DNA of 64,000 nt from Geothermobacter hydrogeniphilus (GTDB taxonomy: Bacteria; Desulfobacterota; Desulfuromonadia; Desulfuromonadales; Geothermobacteraceae), in assembly GCF_002898515.1 (NCBI RefSeq), contig NZ_PPFX01000023.1:1-64000 (forward strand), written 5' to 3'. The position numbers and the translations under genes were made by a program. Shown one piece after another: positions 29,481 through 41,342 of this stretch. The first letter of the stretch is position 1, and every line of letters starts with the position of its first letter. The notes beneath the pieces are model-generated. The model had not been told where the DNA came from. It did not search any database and saw nothing but the letters and a program-made list of their open reading frames with translations.

Positions 29481-30347
29481 TCAACGAATCGTTGCCTCGT
29501 AGATATCGCTCTGCCGGCCGCTCGGGTTCTGGATTCGGAACCGGACCCGCTGCAACTGCCCGCTGACCTGGTAACGGGTGTAGTGCAGGGTGTTGCAGTC
29601 GATATATTCGACGTTGTCCTTGTCGCGGGGATGGAAACGGCCGTAAGCGCTGATCGGCTTGCCGTTGACCAGCAGTTTTGACCGGGGGCTGAAGTTGCGT
29701 CCGGAAATGATCAGCTGATAGGCGTTGACCAGGTCATCACCGACGCTGATGTCGTCGATGGTCGGTTGATCGGAAACCGTGATGTTGAAAGGGATGGATG
29801 TGTCGCCGGCCGGATTGACGACCTGAACCCGGTGGTTGCCTGCCGCAAGCGGGGGCAGGGTCGCGCTGAGCGATCCGGATTCGGAGCGTTCGGTGGCTAC
29901 GGCCGCGCCGTCGAGCAGAATCTTGGCCCCCTTGGCAAAGCCGCTGCCGGTGATCTGAAGTTCCGTGCCGTTGTCAGATGCCTGGCAGTTATCGATCTTG
30001 GCCGGCGAAATCCCCTTGATGAGCGGCCGTTTTTCCACCAGGTGCAGAATAAAGGCCTGCTGCGAGGTGGTGTTCCCCTCGGTGACGAAGATGACATAGT
30101 CTCCGGGGGCGAGGCCTTCCGGGATACGGACCGACAAGCGACCGTTCTGCAGGGTCGCCGGCGTCAGCATGGAGTTGCCCAGCATGACAAGGGTTCGCTG
30201 GGAAAACGGCCCGCCGGTCAGGGTTACACTCTCCCCCGGGGAGGTGGTCGAGGGTTGCACCGAGGTGATGTCGAGAGCCTGGCCGGAGACGGCCGGGCCG
30301 AGGCTGAAGAGCAGCAGCAGAATGATTCGCATCATGGCATTTTTCAT
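29481..30347 (-). CDS. Exported IPT/TIG-domain protein
   Basis: About 288 residues with a signal peptide (MMRIILLLLFSLGPAVSGQA). Three IPT/TIG immunoglobulin-like modules follow: ITSVQPSTTSPGESVTLTG, ISPAKIDNCQASDNGTELQITGSGF and ISVGDDLVNAYQLIISGRNF. These folds usually serve as adhesive or spacer domains on the cell surface or in the periplasm. No enzyme domain is seen. A TTG six bases upstream is another possible start. It lies 78 bp downstream of lptG on the same strand; a functional link is not evident. Confidence 0.8.
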   Translation of the reverse strand: MKNAMMRIILLLLFSLGPAVSGQALDITSVQPSTTSPGESVTLTGGPFSQRTLVMLGNSMLTPATLQNGRLSVRIPEGLAPGDYVIFVTEGNTTSQQAFILHLVEKRPLIKGISPAKIDNCQASDNGTELQITGSGFAKGAKILLDGAAVATERSESGSLSATLPPLAAGNHRVQVVNPAGDTSIPFNITVSDQPTIDDISVGDDLVNAYQLIISGRNFSPRSKLLVNGKPISAYGRFHPRDKDNVEYIDCNTLHYTRYQVSGQLQRVRFRIQNPSGRQSDIYEATIR

Positions 30348-30424
30348 CTCCAAACTAAAACATATCTCCGGGGCAGTTCAAGCAGGCCCGATTTGCCCGT
30401 GGGACATTTTCCTTGTGTTGTGTG

Positions 30425-31507
30425 CTACTGGCGGGTGTTGAGCAGCATCCATGTGCCGAGCATTCCAACCAGCAGGTTTCCGGACCAGGCCGCCAGCCAG
30501 GGAGGCAGGGCGCCCGCATAGCCGAAGGCGAGCAGGGTCGCCTGCAGCAGGAAATAGCTGATGCCGATGGCGATGCTGATGCCGATGCCAAGTGCCAGGT
30601 TGCTGGCGCGACCGCGCTGCAGGGCGAAGGGAATGCCGAGGAAGGCCATCACCAGGCAGGTAAAGGGGGTCGCGATGCGGGCCTGCAGGTCAACCCGGGC
30701 GCGGGTGGCATCGTAGCCTTCAGCTTCGAGTCGACGCACCTGGCGGTAAAGATCCTGAAGCCGGGCTTCATCGTTGCGGCGCACCGCGGCATTGAAGTTT
30801 TCCGGTTTTTTCTGCAGGGGATAGGGCAGTAACTTCCTTGCCGAGAAATTCTTCAGGTTCCGGCCGCCGGAGAAATCATGGATTTTGACGTGCTCCAGAA
30901 TCCATCCCGCCGACGTGTCGTAATGCGCTTTTTGGGCATCAAGACGGCGTCTCAGGTGAAAGTTCTGATCCATTTCATAGATGGTGACACCCTGCAGCTG
31001 ATTTTTCTTCGGTTCGGCGAGACGTATGAAGATGATGTTGTGTCCCTCGCGGAACCACAGCGAGTCCCTCTTCATCGCCAGCGGGGCCTGTCCGCTGACT
31101 TCGGTGCGCATAATGAACTCGGTGTTGTGGGCCGCCAGGGGGGTGACAAGGTCGCCGCCGACCAGCAGCAACAGTGATACCACCAGGGCGGCCAGGACCA
31201 GGGGGCGGGAAATGCGCACCAGGCCGATACCACAGGCGCGCATGGCTGTTAATTCGCCGTGCCGGGACAGGCCTCCAAGGGTCAGGAAGGTTGCCAGCAG
31301 GACCGCCAGAGGGGTTATGTCCTTGAGAATGACGGGGATTTTCCAGAAGAAGTAGGCCAGGTACAGGTTGATGGCCGCCTTGTGTTCTAGAAAGTCATCC
31401 ACCTTTTCGAAAAATTCGACCAGCAGATAGATGCCGCCGAAGGCGGCCAGGGCCAGGGCGAATATCCTGACGTAGTTTTTCAGCAGGTAACGGTCGAGCA
31501 GGCGCAT
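30425..31507 (-). CDS. lptG: LPS export ABC transporter permease LptG
   Basis: 360 residues of the YjgP/YjgQ family: N-terminal membrane segments (LLDRYLLKNYVRIFALALAAFGGIYLLVEFFEKVDDF), a periplasmic beta-jellyroll domain (about 120-260) and C-terminal membrane segments. It pairs with LptF and with LptB (15.3 kb) to lift LPS out of the inner membrane. The start lies 1 bp after the lptF stop. LptG rather than LptF is chosen from the gene order and the second position. Confidence 0.92.
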   Translation of the reverse strand: MRLLDRYLLKNYVRIFALALAAFGGIYLLVEFFEKVDDFLEHKAAINLYLAYFFWKIPVILKDITPLAVLLATFLTLGGLSRHGELTAMRACGIGLVRISRPLVLAALVVSLLLLVGGDLVTPLAAHNTEFIMRTEVSGQAPLAMKRDSLWFREGHNIIFIRLAEPKKNQLQGVTIYEMDQNFHLRRRLDAQKAHYDTSAGWILEHVKIHDFSGGRNLKNFSARKLLPYPLQKKPENFNAAVRRNDEARLQDLYRQVRRLEAEGYDATRARVDLQARIATPFTCLVMAFLGIPFALQRGRASNLALGIGISIAIGISYFLLQATLLAFGYAGALPPWLAAWSGNLLVGMLGTWMLLNTRQ

Positions 31508-31508
31508 G

Positions 31509-32684
31509 TCAGTTCTCGCGGCGGCCCGGTCGCCAGATGCCCTGGACCAGGCGGATCAGGTGGTCGAGATGACGCAGACGACGTTCATGGAGGGCCTGCC
31601 GGTAAAGAACGGTGCCGAGCAGCAGAAACAGGAGTGGGGGCGTCCAGAGAGTCAGGGCCGCCGGCCAGTGTTGTTCAACCACCAGGGTGCCGGCAAATGA
31701 GGTTGCCAGGTAGTAGAAGAGGTAGACCAGCAGGCCGATGGCGAAACCTCCGCCCTTGCCCGACCGGTTGGATTGTATGCCGAGCGGCAGGGCCAGCAGC
31801 GCGAACAGCAGGGGGATTGGAATCATGCTGAAACGATGGTGCAGCTCGGCCCGGCTCTTGAATTGTTCCGCAATGGAATCGGTGGTTTTCACCCGTTTCA
31901 GCAGGTTTGCCAGGGAGAGCTCCTTGACTTTCTGACGGCCGGGGGGCTGGCCGACCTGGTCGAGAGGCAGGTTGATCGCGTAGTTGTTGAAATCAATCAC
32001 CTGATAGGTGTCTTCGGTGCTGTCCTGCGGATAGCGGTGAATCTGCCCCCGGTTCAGTTGCAGGGTCAGGCTCTGACGTTTTGGATCGGCAAGGAACCGA
32101 CCTGATTCGGCGACAATCGTTGAGGGGGTCGTCCCCATGCGTTGATCGGAAATAAAAACGCCTTCAAGCGTTGAGCTGCGTTCGTCGAGGTTGTCGGCAT
32201 AGAGAACCATCCCCGGAAACTCCGTCTGGAAAACCCGAGCCTGCAGACCGACACTGGTTCGTTGGCTGAGAATTTTGAAAATCCGGCCACGAAACGCGGA
32301 ATAGCCCAGGGGTTTCAGGTAGAGGGTCAGCGATGCGGTCACCAGGCAGGCCGTGAGGGCCATGATCAGCGCCGGACGCAACAGGTGGTTAAGGCTGAGT
32401 CCGCTTGCCTTGAGGGCGATGATTTCGGCATCGGCCGAAAGCCGGGAAAATGCCAGCAGGGTCCCAAGCAGGATGGCGAGGGGCAGGGTGATGCTGAGAA
32501 AGGAGGGCAGCAGGTCGACGAGCAGGTGCAGGATGTCCTTCAGGGGAACACCGTTGTTGATAACCATGCGGGCCAGTTTGAGGGTTCGCCCGGCAAGCAG
32601 GACAAAGGTGAAAACCAGCAGCGACAGCAGGGTCGGAGCGGCGATTTCCCTGAGAATATATCGATCGATCCGGGTCATCAGCAT
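31509..32684 (-). CDS. lptF: LPS export ABC transporter permease LptF
   Basis: 391 residues. The N-terminus TRIDRYILREIAAPTLLSLLVFTFVLLAGRTLKLA is the classic LptF beginning; a periplasmic domain follows and four C-terminal hydrophobic stretches end the protein. First gene of the minus-strand lptF-lptG pair. ATG codons at 32684 and 32678 are both possible and neither has a clear ribosome site. Divergent from rpsB. Confidence 0.93.
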   Translation of the reverse strand: MLMTRIDRYILREIAAPTLLSLLVFTFVLLAGRTLKLARMVINNGVPLKDILHLLVDLLPSFLSITLPLAILLGTLLAFSRLSADAEIIALKASGLSLNHLLRPALIMALTACLVTASLTLYLKPLGYSAFRGRIFKILSQRTSVGLQARVFQTEFPGMVLYADNLDERSSTLEGVFISDQRMGTTPSTIVAESGRFLADPKRQSLTLQLNRGQIHRYPQDSTEDTYQVIDFNNYAINLPLDQVGQPPGRQKVKELSLANLLKRVKTTDSIAEQFKSRAELHHRFSMIPIPLLFALLALPLGIQSNRSGKGGGFAIGLLVYLFYYLATSFAGTLVVEQHWPAALTLWTPPLLFLLLGTVLYRQALHERRLRHLDHLIRLVQGIWRPGRREN

Positions 32685-32722
32685 AACCGCATCATACTAT
32701 TATAGGGGTGCCGGGATGTAAA

Positions 32723-32750
32723 CCGCGACGGGTGTCGCGGAGTGCTTTTT
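32723..32750 (+). terminator. Plus-strand terminator between lptF and rpsB
   Basis: CCGCGAC-GGGT-GTCGCGG followed after five bases by a run of seven T. On the plus strand there is no gene just upstream (lptF and lptG run the other way), so it would stop only antisense transcription coming through lptFG before the rpsB promoter. Confidence 0.55.
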
Positions 32751-32755
32751 TTCAC

Positions 32756-32784
32756 TTGCCTGCGCTCCTTCGACATGTTATAGA
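32756..32784 (+). promoter_or_regulatory. rpsB promoter
   Basis: TTGCCT (32756-32761), 17-bp spacer, TATAGA (32779-32784), giving a leader of about 115 nt before rpsB. Confidence 0.55.
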
Positions 32785-32789
32785 AACGC

Positions 32790-32900
32790 GTTGTCCATTT
32801 CACACGTCTCCTGATCCGGTCGGGGGTCTTCCGGCACTGTCTGGGAGCCGTTCGGAGCTGAGGGAGGCGGAGGTTAAACCACCTAGCAGAGGAGCAGTAT
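32790..32900 (+). promoter_or_regulatory. rpsB leader, candidate S2 autoregulatory RNA
   Basis: The long leader contains GGAGGCGGAGGTTAAACC close to the start codon and several short inverted repeats. Other bacteria have S2-binding leaders before rpsB, but I cannot show a conserved structure here, so this is a weak suggestion. Confidence 0.25.
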
Positions 32901-32903
32901 CCG

Positions 32904-33737
32904 ATGGCCCAGATCACCATGAAACAATTGCTTGAGGCCGGTGTCCATTTCGGTCACCAGACCCGTCGCTGGAACCCGAAAATGAAGCCCTATATTTTCG
33001 GCGCCCGCAACGGCATCTACATTATCGACCTGCAGAAGACGGTTCGATACTTCAAGACCGCCTACGCTTTCGTCCGCGACGTCGTTGCCGACGGTCAGAA
33101 GGTTCTCTTCGTCGGCACCAAGAAGCAGGCGCAGGATTCGATCCGCGAAGAAGCTCTGCGGGCCGACCAGTTTTTCGTCAATAACCGCTGGCTCGGCGGC
33201 ATGCTGACCAACTATGCGACCATCAAGGCCAGTATCGAGCGGTTGAAAAAAATCGAAGCCATGTCCACCGACGGTACCTACGAGCTGCTGACCAAGAAAG
33301 AGGGCCTGCAGCTTGACCGTGAGAAGACCAAGCTGGAAAAGAACCTCGGCGGGATCAAGGCGATGAACAAACTTCCCGGCGCGGTTTTTGTTATCGATCC
33401 GAAGAAGGAACAGATCGCCGTTCATGAAGCGCGCAAGTTGAAGATTCCGGTCGTTGCCGTGGTTGATACCAACTGCGACCCGGATGAAATTGACTACATC
33501 ATCCCCGGCAACGATGACGCCATCCGCGCCATTCGCCTGTTTGCCTCCAAGATGGCCGATGCCTGTATCGAAGGGGCTGAACTGCGGCAGGCGGCGTTGC
33601 GTACCGAGGCTGAGGGCGGTGAAGAGGCGGCTGCCCCGGAGGTTGCCGCCGAAGCCGTGACGACCGAAGGCCCCGAGGTGATCACCAAGACCGAGGCTCC
33701 GGTTGAAGCACCGGTCGAAGCTCCGACGGAAGGCTGA
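32904..33737 (+). CDS. rpsB: 30S ribosomal protein S2
   Basis: 277 residues; the N-terminus [24 protein letters not shown] and the block [17 protein letters not shown] are typical of S2. The last 50 residues are an Ala/Glu/Pro/Thr-rich tail (repeated [11 protein letters not shown]) that is longer than in E. coli S2 and probably disordered. First gene of the rpsB-tsf-pyrH-frr group. Confidence 0.98.
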   Translation: MAQITMKQLLEAGVHFGHQTRRWNPKMKPYIFGARNGIYIIDLQKTVRYFKTAYAFVRDVVADGQKVLFVGTKKQAQDSIREEALRADQFFVNNRWLGGMLTNYATIKASIERLKKIEAMSTDGTYELLTKKEGLQLDREKTKLEKNLGGIKAMNKLPGAVFVIDPKKEQIAVHEARKLKIPVVAVVDTNCDPDEIDYIIPGNDDAIRAIRLFASKMADACIEGAELRQAALRTEAEGGEEAAAPEVAAEAVTTEGPEVITKTEAPVEAPVEAPTEG

Positions 33738-33762
33738 TTTTCAAGTCAGCAGAAAGTACTTG

Positions 33763-33792
33763 AGGCGGCCGGGTATCCTGGCCGCCTTTTTT
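33763..33792 (+). terminator. Terminator or attenuator between rpsB and tsf
   Basis: AGGCGGCC / GGCCGCCT stem with a 9-nt loop followed by a T run. It would lower tsf expression relative to rpsB. Confidence 0.75.
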
Positions 33793-33863
33793 CCCGACAA
33801 GCACTGATAAGTCTAAGCAAGCAGGGTTCAGGTCAACATGACCGGGAACTCGAGGAGGATGAC

Positions 33864-35517
<1,654 letters not shown>

Positions 35518-35520
35518 GAG

Positions 35521-36078
35521 ATGCTCGATGAGGTGAAGAAAAAAGCCGGCACTGCCATGGACAAGGCGATTGAGGCTCTCAAGCGGGATCTCGGTAAGGT
35601 TCGAACCGGTCGCGCCTCCCTTTCGTTGCTGGAGGATGTCAGGGTTGACTATTACGGCACCCCGACGCCGCTCAACCAGGTCGGCACCCTGGCGGTACCC
35701 GAGCCGAGGCTGATTACCATTCAGCCGTGGGAAAAACAGCTGATCCCCGAGATTGAAAAGGCCATTTTCAAAGCCGATCTCGGTCTCAATCCGTCCTCGG
35801 ACGGGCAGCTTGTCCGTATCGCGATTCCCGCTCTTACTGAAGAGCGGCGCAAGGAGATGGTCAAGGTCATCAAGCGCATGGGCGAAGACTGCAAAATAGC
35901 CATTCGCGGTGCCCGGCGTGATGCCAATGACGCACTGAAAAACCTGCTCAAGGAGAAGGATATTACCGAGGATGAGCAGAAGCGTACTGAAAAGGATGTC
36001 CAGGATCTCACCGATCGCTATGTGAAGAAGGTCGATGACGTTCTGGATGTTAAGGAACAGGAAGTCATGGAGATCTGA
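35521..36078 (+). CDS. frr: Ribosome recycling factor
   Basis: 185 residues; splits ribosomes after termination together with EF-G. The three-helix domain is visible ([21 protein letters not shown] at the start and [24 protein letters not shown] at the end). It begins 3 bp after pyrH. Confidence 0.98.
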   Translation: MLDEVKKKAGTAMDKAIEALKRDLGKVRTGRASLSLLEDVRVDYYGTPTPLNQVGTLAVPEPRLITIQPWEKQLIPEIEKAIFKADLGLNPSSDGQLVRIAIPALTEERRKEMVKVIKRMGEDCKIAIRGARRDANDALKNLLKEKDITEDEQKRTEKDVQDLTDRYVKKVDDVLDVKEQEVMEI

Positions 36079-36093
36079 CCTCCATGAAATTAA

Positions 36094-36273
<180 letters not shown>

Positions 36274-36296
36274 CCGGAATCAGTTCTGAACCCGAC

Positions 36297-36326
36297 AAAA
36301 GGGGCGCCTGCAGGGCGCCCCTTTTG
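36297..36326 (+). terminator. Terminator after the ferredoxin gene
   Basis: AAAAGGGGCGCC / GGCGCCCCTTTT, a perfect 12-bp stem with a 5-nt loop; the T run is part of the right arm and extends beyond it. Confidence 0.85.
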
Positions 36327-36489
36327 TTTGCTCGGCAGGCGGTTGCCTGGATGATGGTTTCATGGTATTTTCAACGCTTCAATGAAATGGGGCATCGACA
36401 AGGGCCCAGAGGGTAGCCGTGTTGCTGCAATCCTGACTGCCGGTTTTGGCCCGGTCAGATCCGATCCCCTGCCGAGTGAGATTCTGAAG

Positions 36490-37227
36490 ATGCACATCCC
36501 CCGACATCTGGCTATCATCATGGACGGCAACGGCCGCTGGGCCGAAAACCGTTGCCTGCCCCGTATTGCCGGGCATCGTCAGGGCGTCAGGACGGTGCGG
36601 GAGATTGTCCAGGAGTGTCAACGCCTGGGAGTGGATTATCTGACTCTTTACGCCTTCAGTTCCGAAAACTGGGGCCGTCCCGATGACGAGGTGTCGGCCC
36701 TGATGGAACTGCTCAGTATTTACCTGCGCGAGCAGTTTGACCTGATGCTGGAAAAACGCATCCGGTTGCGGGTGATCGGTGAGATCGAACGCCTGCCGCT
36801 GCCGGTCCGTCGGGTTCTTGAAGAGACGGTCGCCAAAACCGGCGACCATGATGGCATGGTCTTGACCCTGGCTCTTTCCTACGGAGCGCGCAATGAGATT
36901 TTGCGTGCTTCCCAGCGCCTTGCCGCCCGGGTTGCTGCCGGTGAATTGTCACCTGACGCGATTGATGAGGAGCTGTTTGCCGGTAGCCTCGATACCTCCG
37001 GGATGCCCGACCCCGACCTGTTGATCCGTACCAGTGGCGAGATGCGCATCAGTAACTTTCTGCTCTGGCAGATCGCCTATGCCGAGATGGTTTTCACACC
37101 GGTGCTCTGGCCTGATTTCGGGGTTGAAGAACTGCACTGGGCCTTGACTGAATTCACCAGGCGCGAACGCCGCTTCGGGTTGACCCGTGATCAGGTTGAC
37201 TGTCGTTCAGGGGAGAAGGGCCATTAA
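36490..37227 (+). CDS. uppS: Undecaprenyl diphosphate synthase (isoprenyl transferase)
   Basis: 245 residues from the ATG at 36490; makes the C55 carrier lipid used for cell-wall and LPS building blocks. The N-terminus HLAIIMDGNGRWAENR contains the catalytic Asp and the diphosphate-binding loop; LLIRTSGEMRISNFLLWQ is the conserved C-terminal block. A further in-frame ATG at 36382 would add 36 unconserved residues. Its stop overlaps the proposed ATT start of cdsA. Confidence 0.95.
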   Translation: MHIPRHLAIIMDGNGRWAENRCLPRIAGHRQGVRTVREIVQECQRLGVDYLTLYAFSSENWGRPDDEVSALMELLSIYLREQFDLMLEKRIRLRVIGEIERLPLPVRRVLEETVAKTGDHDGMVLTLALSYGARNEILRASQRLAARVAAGELSPDAIDEELFAGSLDTSGMPDPDLLIRTSGEMRISNFLLWQIAYAEMVFTPVLWPDFGVEELHWALTEFTRRERRFGLTRDQVDCRSGEKGH

Positions 37228-38026
37228 ACAACGCATCCTAACCGGTCTTGTTCTGCTTCCGCTGCTGATCCTGCTGCTGGTTTATGCCGGGCCCGGACTG
37301 TTCCTCGGTTTCCTGGCGGTTGTCTCCCTGGTGGCCCAACATGAATACCAGGCGATGGCGGTCCCTTCCTGTGGCCGCTTGATCCAGATTCCGGCGCTCG
37401 CCGTCGGCCTCGGCCTGATGGTGCTTGCCAGTCTCGGTCAGCCCGCCGCGGCGCTCTACCTGCTGGTTGCCGGTGTGCTGTTGCTGGGAGTGCTGTTTCT
37501 TTTTCACCATCGTGATATTCATCTGGTCGCCCGGGACCTGGGGCTGACCCTGTTCGGGATCTACTATCTTCCGCTGTTGCTGGCCATGGTGGTGTTGCTG
37601 TTTGCGCTGCCCGGCAGCGGGCGGCAATGGGTCGGACTGGTGCTGCTGGTTGTGATGCTGGCGGACACCTTTGCCTACTTTGTCGGTTCGGCAATTGGAA
37701 GAACTCCTCTCTATCCGGCCGTCAGTCCCAAGAAAAGCCGTGAAGGGGCCGTCGGCGGACTGGTCGGCAGTCTGATTGGCGGGCTGCTGGCGCAACTCAG
37801 CTTCTTTCCCGAACTCGGATGGGGCCACGCCTGCCTGGTCTCGTTGCTGCTGAGTGTCTGCGGCCAGTTGGGCGACCTGTTCGAATCCCTGCTCAAGCGC
37901 AGTTTCCAGGTCAAGGATTCCAGCCGGTTGATTCCCGGTCACGGCGGCCTGCTCGATCGCCTCGACAGCCTGTTGTTTGCCTTTCCCGCCGCCTTTTTTT
38001 ACGCCAGCCTGTTTTGGGGAGATTGA
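37223..38026 (+). CDS. cdsA: Phosphatidate cytidylyltransferase
   Basis: Makes CDP-diacylglycerol, the substrate of pssA at 46.8 kb. About 267 residues with seven or so membrane segments and the C-terminal signature [17 protein letters not shown] then [11 protein letters not shown] and [19 protein letters not shown]. There is no ATG in a sensible place. An ATT at 37223 lies 7 bases after the strong ribosome site GGGGAGAAGG and gives the family-like N-terminus (M)[14 protein letters not shown]; the only GTG nearby (37187) has no ribosome site and lies well inside uppS. Confidence 0.9.
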   Translation: MKQRILTGLVLLPLLILLLVYAGPGLFLGFLAVVSLVAQHEYQAMAVPSCGRLIQIPALAVGLGLMVLASLGQPAAALYLLVAGVLLLGVLFLFHHRDIHLVARDLGLTLFGIYYLPLLLAMVVLLFALPGSGRQWVGLVLLVVMLADTFAYFVGSAIGRTPLYPAVSPKKSREGAVGGLVGSLIGGLLAQLSFFPELGWGHACLVSLLLSVCGQLGDLFESLLKRSFQVKDSSRLIPGHGGLLDRLDSLLFAFPAAFFYASLFWGD

Positions 38027-38031
38027 TCGGG

Positions 38032-39204
38032 ATGCGCAAAGGACTTGCCCTGCTCGGCGCCACCGGCTCCATCGGTTGCAGTACCCTGGAAATCGTCGAT
38101 GCCCACCCGGACCGCTTCACGGTCTGCAGTCTGACCGGTGGCCGCAACCTGCAACGGCTGCTGGAGCAGGTGCGTTGTTACCGGCCATCTCTGGTTGGCG
38201 TTCTCACTGTGCGGGATGCTGAATGGTTACGGGCCGAACTGCGGGATGACACGATCGAAGTCTGTCACGGTGAGGAGGGACTGGTCCGGTGCGCGGCTGT
38301 ACCCGGAGCCGATATCACCGTGTCTGCCATTGTCGGAGCCGCCGGTCTGGTCCCGACCATGGCGGCGATCGAGGCCGGAAAAGATATCGCCCTGGCCAAC
38401 AAGGAAACTCTGGTAACGGCCGGGCCCCTGGTGATGGCCGCGGCCCGCCGCCGTGGTGTCTCCATCTTTCCGGTTGACAGCGAACATTCGGCCATCTTTC
38501 AATCTCTGCAGGGGCAGCAGGACAATGCCGTACGGCGCGTGATTCTGACGGCATCCGGGGGGCCGTTCCGCGAGACGTGCCTGGCTGATCTGCAGTCGGT
38601 TACCCTCGCCCAGGCTCTCAATCACCCCAACTGGAGCATGGGCCAGAAAATCACCATCGACTCGGCCACCATGATGAACAAGGGTCTGGAGGTGATCGAA
38701 GCCCGTTGGCTGTTTGATCTGCAACCGCAGCAGATTGATGTTCATATTCACCCCCAGAGTATCATCCATTCGATGGTCGAATACCGGGACGGTTCGGTGA
38801 TTGCCCAACTCGGTGTGCCTGACATGAAGGCACCGATCGCCTACGCCCTGTCCTATCCGGAAAGGATCGAGCTGCCGCTTGCGCCGCTCGATCTCTGTCG
38901 TCTGGGACAGCTGACATTTTCAGAACCTGACCCGGAACGTTTCGGTTGCCTGGGGCTCGCTTACCGCGCCCTTGAACTGGGTGGTACCGCGCCGGCGGTC
39001 CTCAATGCCGCCAACGAGGTTGCCGTCCAGGCATTCCTGGACGGTCGTATCGGGTTTATGGAGATTCCGAAGTTGATCGCGTCGACCCTTGACCGGCACC
39101 AGGTGCAGGCGCTTGATGCGATTGACGACGCCCTGCAGGCTGACCGCTGGGGCCGTGAACAGACCCGGCAACTTATCGAAGCCGGAGAAGAGGTTGCTCG
39201 ATGA
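38032..39204 (+). CDS. dxr: 1-deoxy-D-xylulose 5-phosphate reductoisomerase
   Basis: 390 residues; second step of the MEP isoprenoid pathway. NADPH-binding [13 protein letters not shown] at the N-terminus, [12 protein letters not shown] in the middle and the catalytic [13 protein letters not shown] and [18 protein letters not shown] blocks are all intact. It starts 5 bp after cdsA and overlaps rseP by 4 bp. Feeds precursors to uppS two genes upstream. Confidence 0.97.
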   Translation: MRKGLALLGATGSIGCSTLEIVDAHPDRFTVCSLTGGRNLQRLLEQVRCYRPSLVGVLTVRDAEWLRAELRDDTIEVCHGEEGLVRCAAVPGADITVSAIVGAAGLVPTMAAIEAGKDIALANKETLVTAGPLVMAAARRRGVSIFPVDSEHSAIFQSLQGQQDNAVRRVILTASGGPFRETCLADLQSVTLAQALNHPNWSMGQKITIDSATMMNKGLEVIEARWLFDLQPQQIDVHIHPQSIIHSMVEYRDGSVIAQLGVPDMKAPIAYALSYPERIELPLAPLDLCRLGQLTFSEPDPERFGCLGLAYRALELGGTAPAVLNAANEVAVQAFLDGRIGFMEIPKLIASTLDRHQVQALDAIDDALQADRWGREQTRQLIEAGEEVAR

Positions 39205-40562
39205 TTACCCTGTTTTCGGGAATCCTGATGCTCGGAGTGCTGGTGTTCGTTCATGAACTCGGGCATTTCTGTATCGCCAAGTGGAGCGGAGTCAAGGTTC
39301 TCAAGTTTTCGCTCGGGTTCGGCCCTCAACTCTTTTCCCGCCAGTGGGGCGAGACCGAATACCTGATCAGTGCCATCCCGCTCGGGGGGTACGTGCAGAT
39401 GCTCGGCGAGGGTGGCAGTGAAGAAGGCGAGGAGGCCGAATTGAGCGAGGCAGAAAAGGCCCGCTCGTTCGCCCATAAGCCGATCGGCATTCGCACCGCC
39501 ATCGTTGCCGCCGGGCCGATTATGAACCTGGTGCTGCCGTTTGTGCTGCTGCCGATATCATTCCTGATCGGGGTCAATGTCCCGGCTTTTCTTGATTCGG
39601 CGCCCTGCGTCGGTTACGTGGTTGCCGACAGCAGCGGGGCCGCTGCGGGGATCAGGGCCGGGGACTGTATCCTGGCCGTCAATGGTGACCCGGTTGCCAG
39701 TTGGAACGAGACCAACCAGGCCTTGATCGGGCATGCCGGGTCGCCGTTGGTGCTGTCCGTCGATCGTTCCGGCCGGCAACTTGAGCTGCCGTTGAAAGTG
39801 AACGGGGACGATATCGAGGATCTGCAGCTGCAGGCACTCGGCCTGCTGCCGCCCCGGGCGGCAACCGTCGGTGCCGTTTCTCCCGAGATGCCGGCCGGGA
39901 AAGCCGGTATGCAGGTCGGAGACCGGATTCTGGCGATTGACGATACACCGGTCACGTCCTGGTATGATCTGAAGCGGTTGATCCAGAAGGGCGGCGGGAA
40001 GCCCCTGGAGTTTACCCTCGAACGCAGTGGGATGCAGGTCAGGCTGGATATCGCCCCGGAATCACGGGATGGGGGCTACCTGATCGGCATCGCTCCCGCC
40101 GAGGAGAGCGTATTCAAACGGTTCGGACTCGGCGCGTCGATTCGGGCCGGTGCCGGACAGGCCGTTGATATCATTAAACTGACCCTGGTGTTTATTCAGA
40201 AACTTTTTTCCGGCCATGTCTCCGCCAAAAATATCGGCGGACCGATCATGGTGTTCCAGATGGCCGGGCAGGCGGTTCAGTCCGGGGTCACCACGGTGTT
40301 GACCATTCTCGCCTTTCTCAGCATCCAGCTGGGCATTCTCAACCTGCTGCCGATTCCCATCCTCGACGGCGGGCACCTGTTCTTCTACCTGTTCGAGTTC
40401 GTCTTTCGCCGCCCCCTGTCGATGCGGGCCCGGGAACTGCTGCAGCAGCTCGGCCTGGCTCTGATCGTGATGCTGATGATTCTGGCCTTCTATAACGATT
40501 TCACCCGTCTGGATCTGTTCGGAGGCCTGTTCAACTGGCTCTCGGGAGGGGCGGGTGGCTGA
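39201..40562 (+). CDS. rseP: RIP zinc metalloprotease RseP (site-2 protease)
   Basis: 453 residues. The zinc site is [13 protein letters not shown] in the first membrane segment and the third ligand lies in [14 protein letters not shown] near the C-terminus. Two PDZ domains (about 130-210 and 215-295) sit between, as in E. coli RseP. It cuts membrane-bound anti-sigma factors. It overlaps tsaB by 8 bp. Confidence 0.96.
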   Translation: MITLFSGILMLGVLVFVHELGHFCIAKWSGVKVLKFSLGFGPQLFSRQWGETEYLISAIPLGGYVQMLGEGGSEEGEEAELSEAEKARSFAHKPIGIRTAIVAAGPIMNLVLPFVLLPISFLIGVNVPAFLDSAPCVGYVVADSSGAAAGIRAGDCILAVNGDPVASWNETNQALIGHAGSPLVLSVDRSGRQLELPLKVNGDDIEDLQLQALGLLPPRAATVGAVSPEMPAGKAGMQVGDRILAIDDTPVTSWYDLKRLIQKGGGKPLEFTLERSGMQVRLDIAPESRDGGYLIGIAPAEESVFKRFGLGASIRAGAGQAVDIIKLTLVFIQKLFSGHVSAKNIGGPIMVFQMAGQAVQSGVTTVLTILAFLSIQLGILNLLPIPILDGGHLFFYLFEFVFRRPLSMRARELLQQLGLALIVMLMILAFYNDFTRLDLFGGLFNWLSGGAGG

Positions 40563-41259
40563 TTACCTGCTGGCCGTCGACACCTCGACGCCCGGCGGCA
40601 GTGTCGCGCTCTATGACGGGGATCAGCTGCTGGCTGAATTTTTCCGTCGTCTGCCGGGCACCCACAGCGACTGGCTGCTGGCTGCCATTGAACAGCTGCT
40701 CGGCACGGCCGGACTCCAGGTCGAGGATCTGGGGTTGCTGGCGGTGGTCCGGGGACCGGGCTCCTTTACCGGCCTGCGGGTCGGGATGGCGACCGTCAAG
40801 GGCCTGGCGATAGGTTCCGGCGTGCCGGTTGTCGGGCTCTCCTCGCTGACGGTTCTGGCCGCGGCTGTTCCTTTTGCCCGCATGCCGGTCTGCACGATGC
40901 TCGATGCCCGAAAAAAAGAAGTCTATGCCGGGCTTTTTGACACCTCGCGGGGACGACCGGTTGCCCTGGGCGAGGAGCGGGTCCTGGCTCCGGAGAGGCT
41001 GCTGGAGACCCTGAACGGGGATGTCCTGTTCGTCGGGGACGGCGCCCTGGCCTACCGCACCCTGATCATCGCCCGCCTGGGTGAACGCGCCCATTTCGTC
41101 ACCACAGCCCTGGCCGCGCCTCGTGCCGGCCTCCTCGGCAGTCTCGCGCGTGATGCCGCGGCCTCCGTGGGAACAGCCTCTCCGGAGGCGCTCACGCCCC
41201 TTTACCTGAGGGCTTCAGAGGCCGAAATTAACTGGGAAAAACGCCATTCTGCCGGCTGA
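40555..41259 (+). CDS. tsaB: tRNA threonylcarbamoyladenosine synthesis protein TsaB
   Basis: 234 residues of the ASKHA fold: LLAVDTSTPGGSVALYDGDQLL at the start, THSDWLLAAIEQLL and VVRGPGSFTGLRVGMATVKGLA in the middle. It is a partner of TsaD in making t6A in tRNAs. The GTG at 40555 gives a normal N-terminus and lies within the end of rseP. Confidence 0.95.
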   Translation: MADYLLAVDTSTPGGSVALYDGDQLLAEFFRRLPGTHSDWLLAAIEQLLGTAGLQVEDLGLLAVVRGPGSFTGLRVGMATVKGLAIGSGVPVVGLSSLTVLAAAVPFARMPVCTMLDARKKEVYAGLFDTSRGRPVALGEERVLAPERLLETLNGDVLFVGDGALAYRTLIIARLGERAHFVTTALAAPRAGLLGSLARDAAASVGTASPEALTPLYLRASEAEINWEKRHSAG

Positions 41260-41266
41260 TTCCCGG

Positions 41267-41295
41267 TTGACAAGGGATTTTCCTTTGGTTATTTT
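41267..41295 (+). promoter_or_regulatory. Promoter for the DUF465 gene
   Basis: TTGACA (41267-41272), 17-bp spacer, TATTTT (41290-41295), 47 bp before the start codon. Confidence 0.6.
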
Positions 41296-41342
41296 AGATC
41301 CACTGAAAAGTTCCCTTTTTCCCCAACTGCAGGAGGTGGCCA

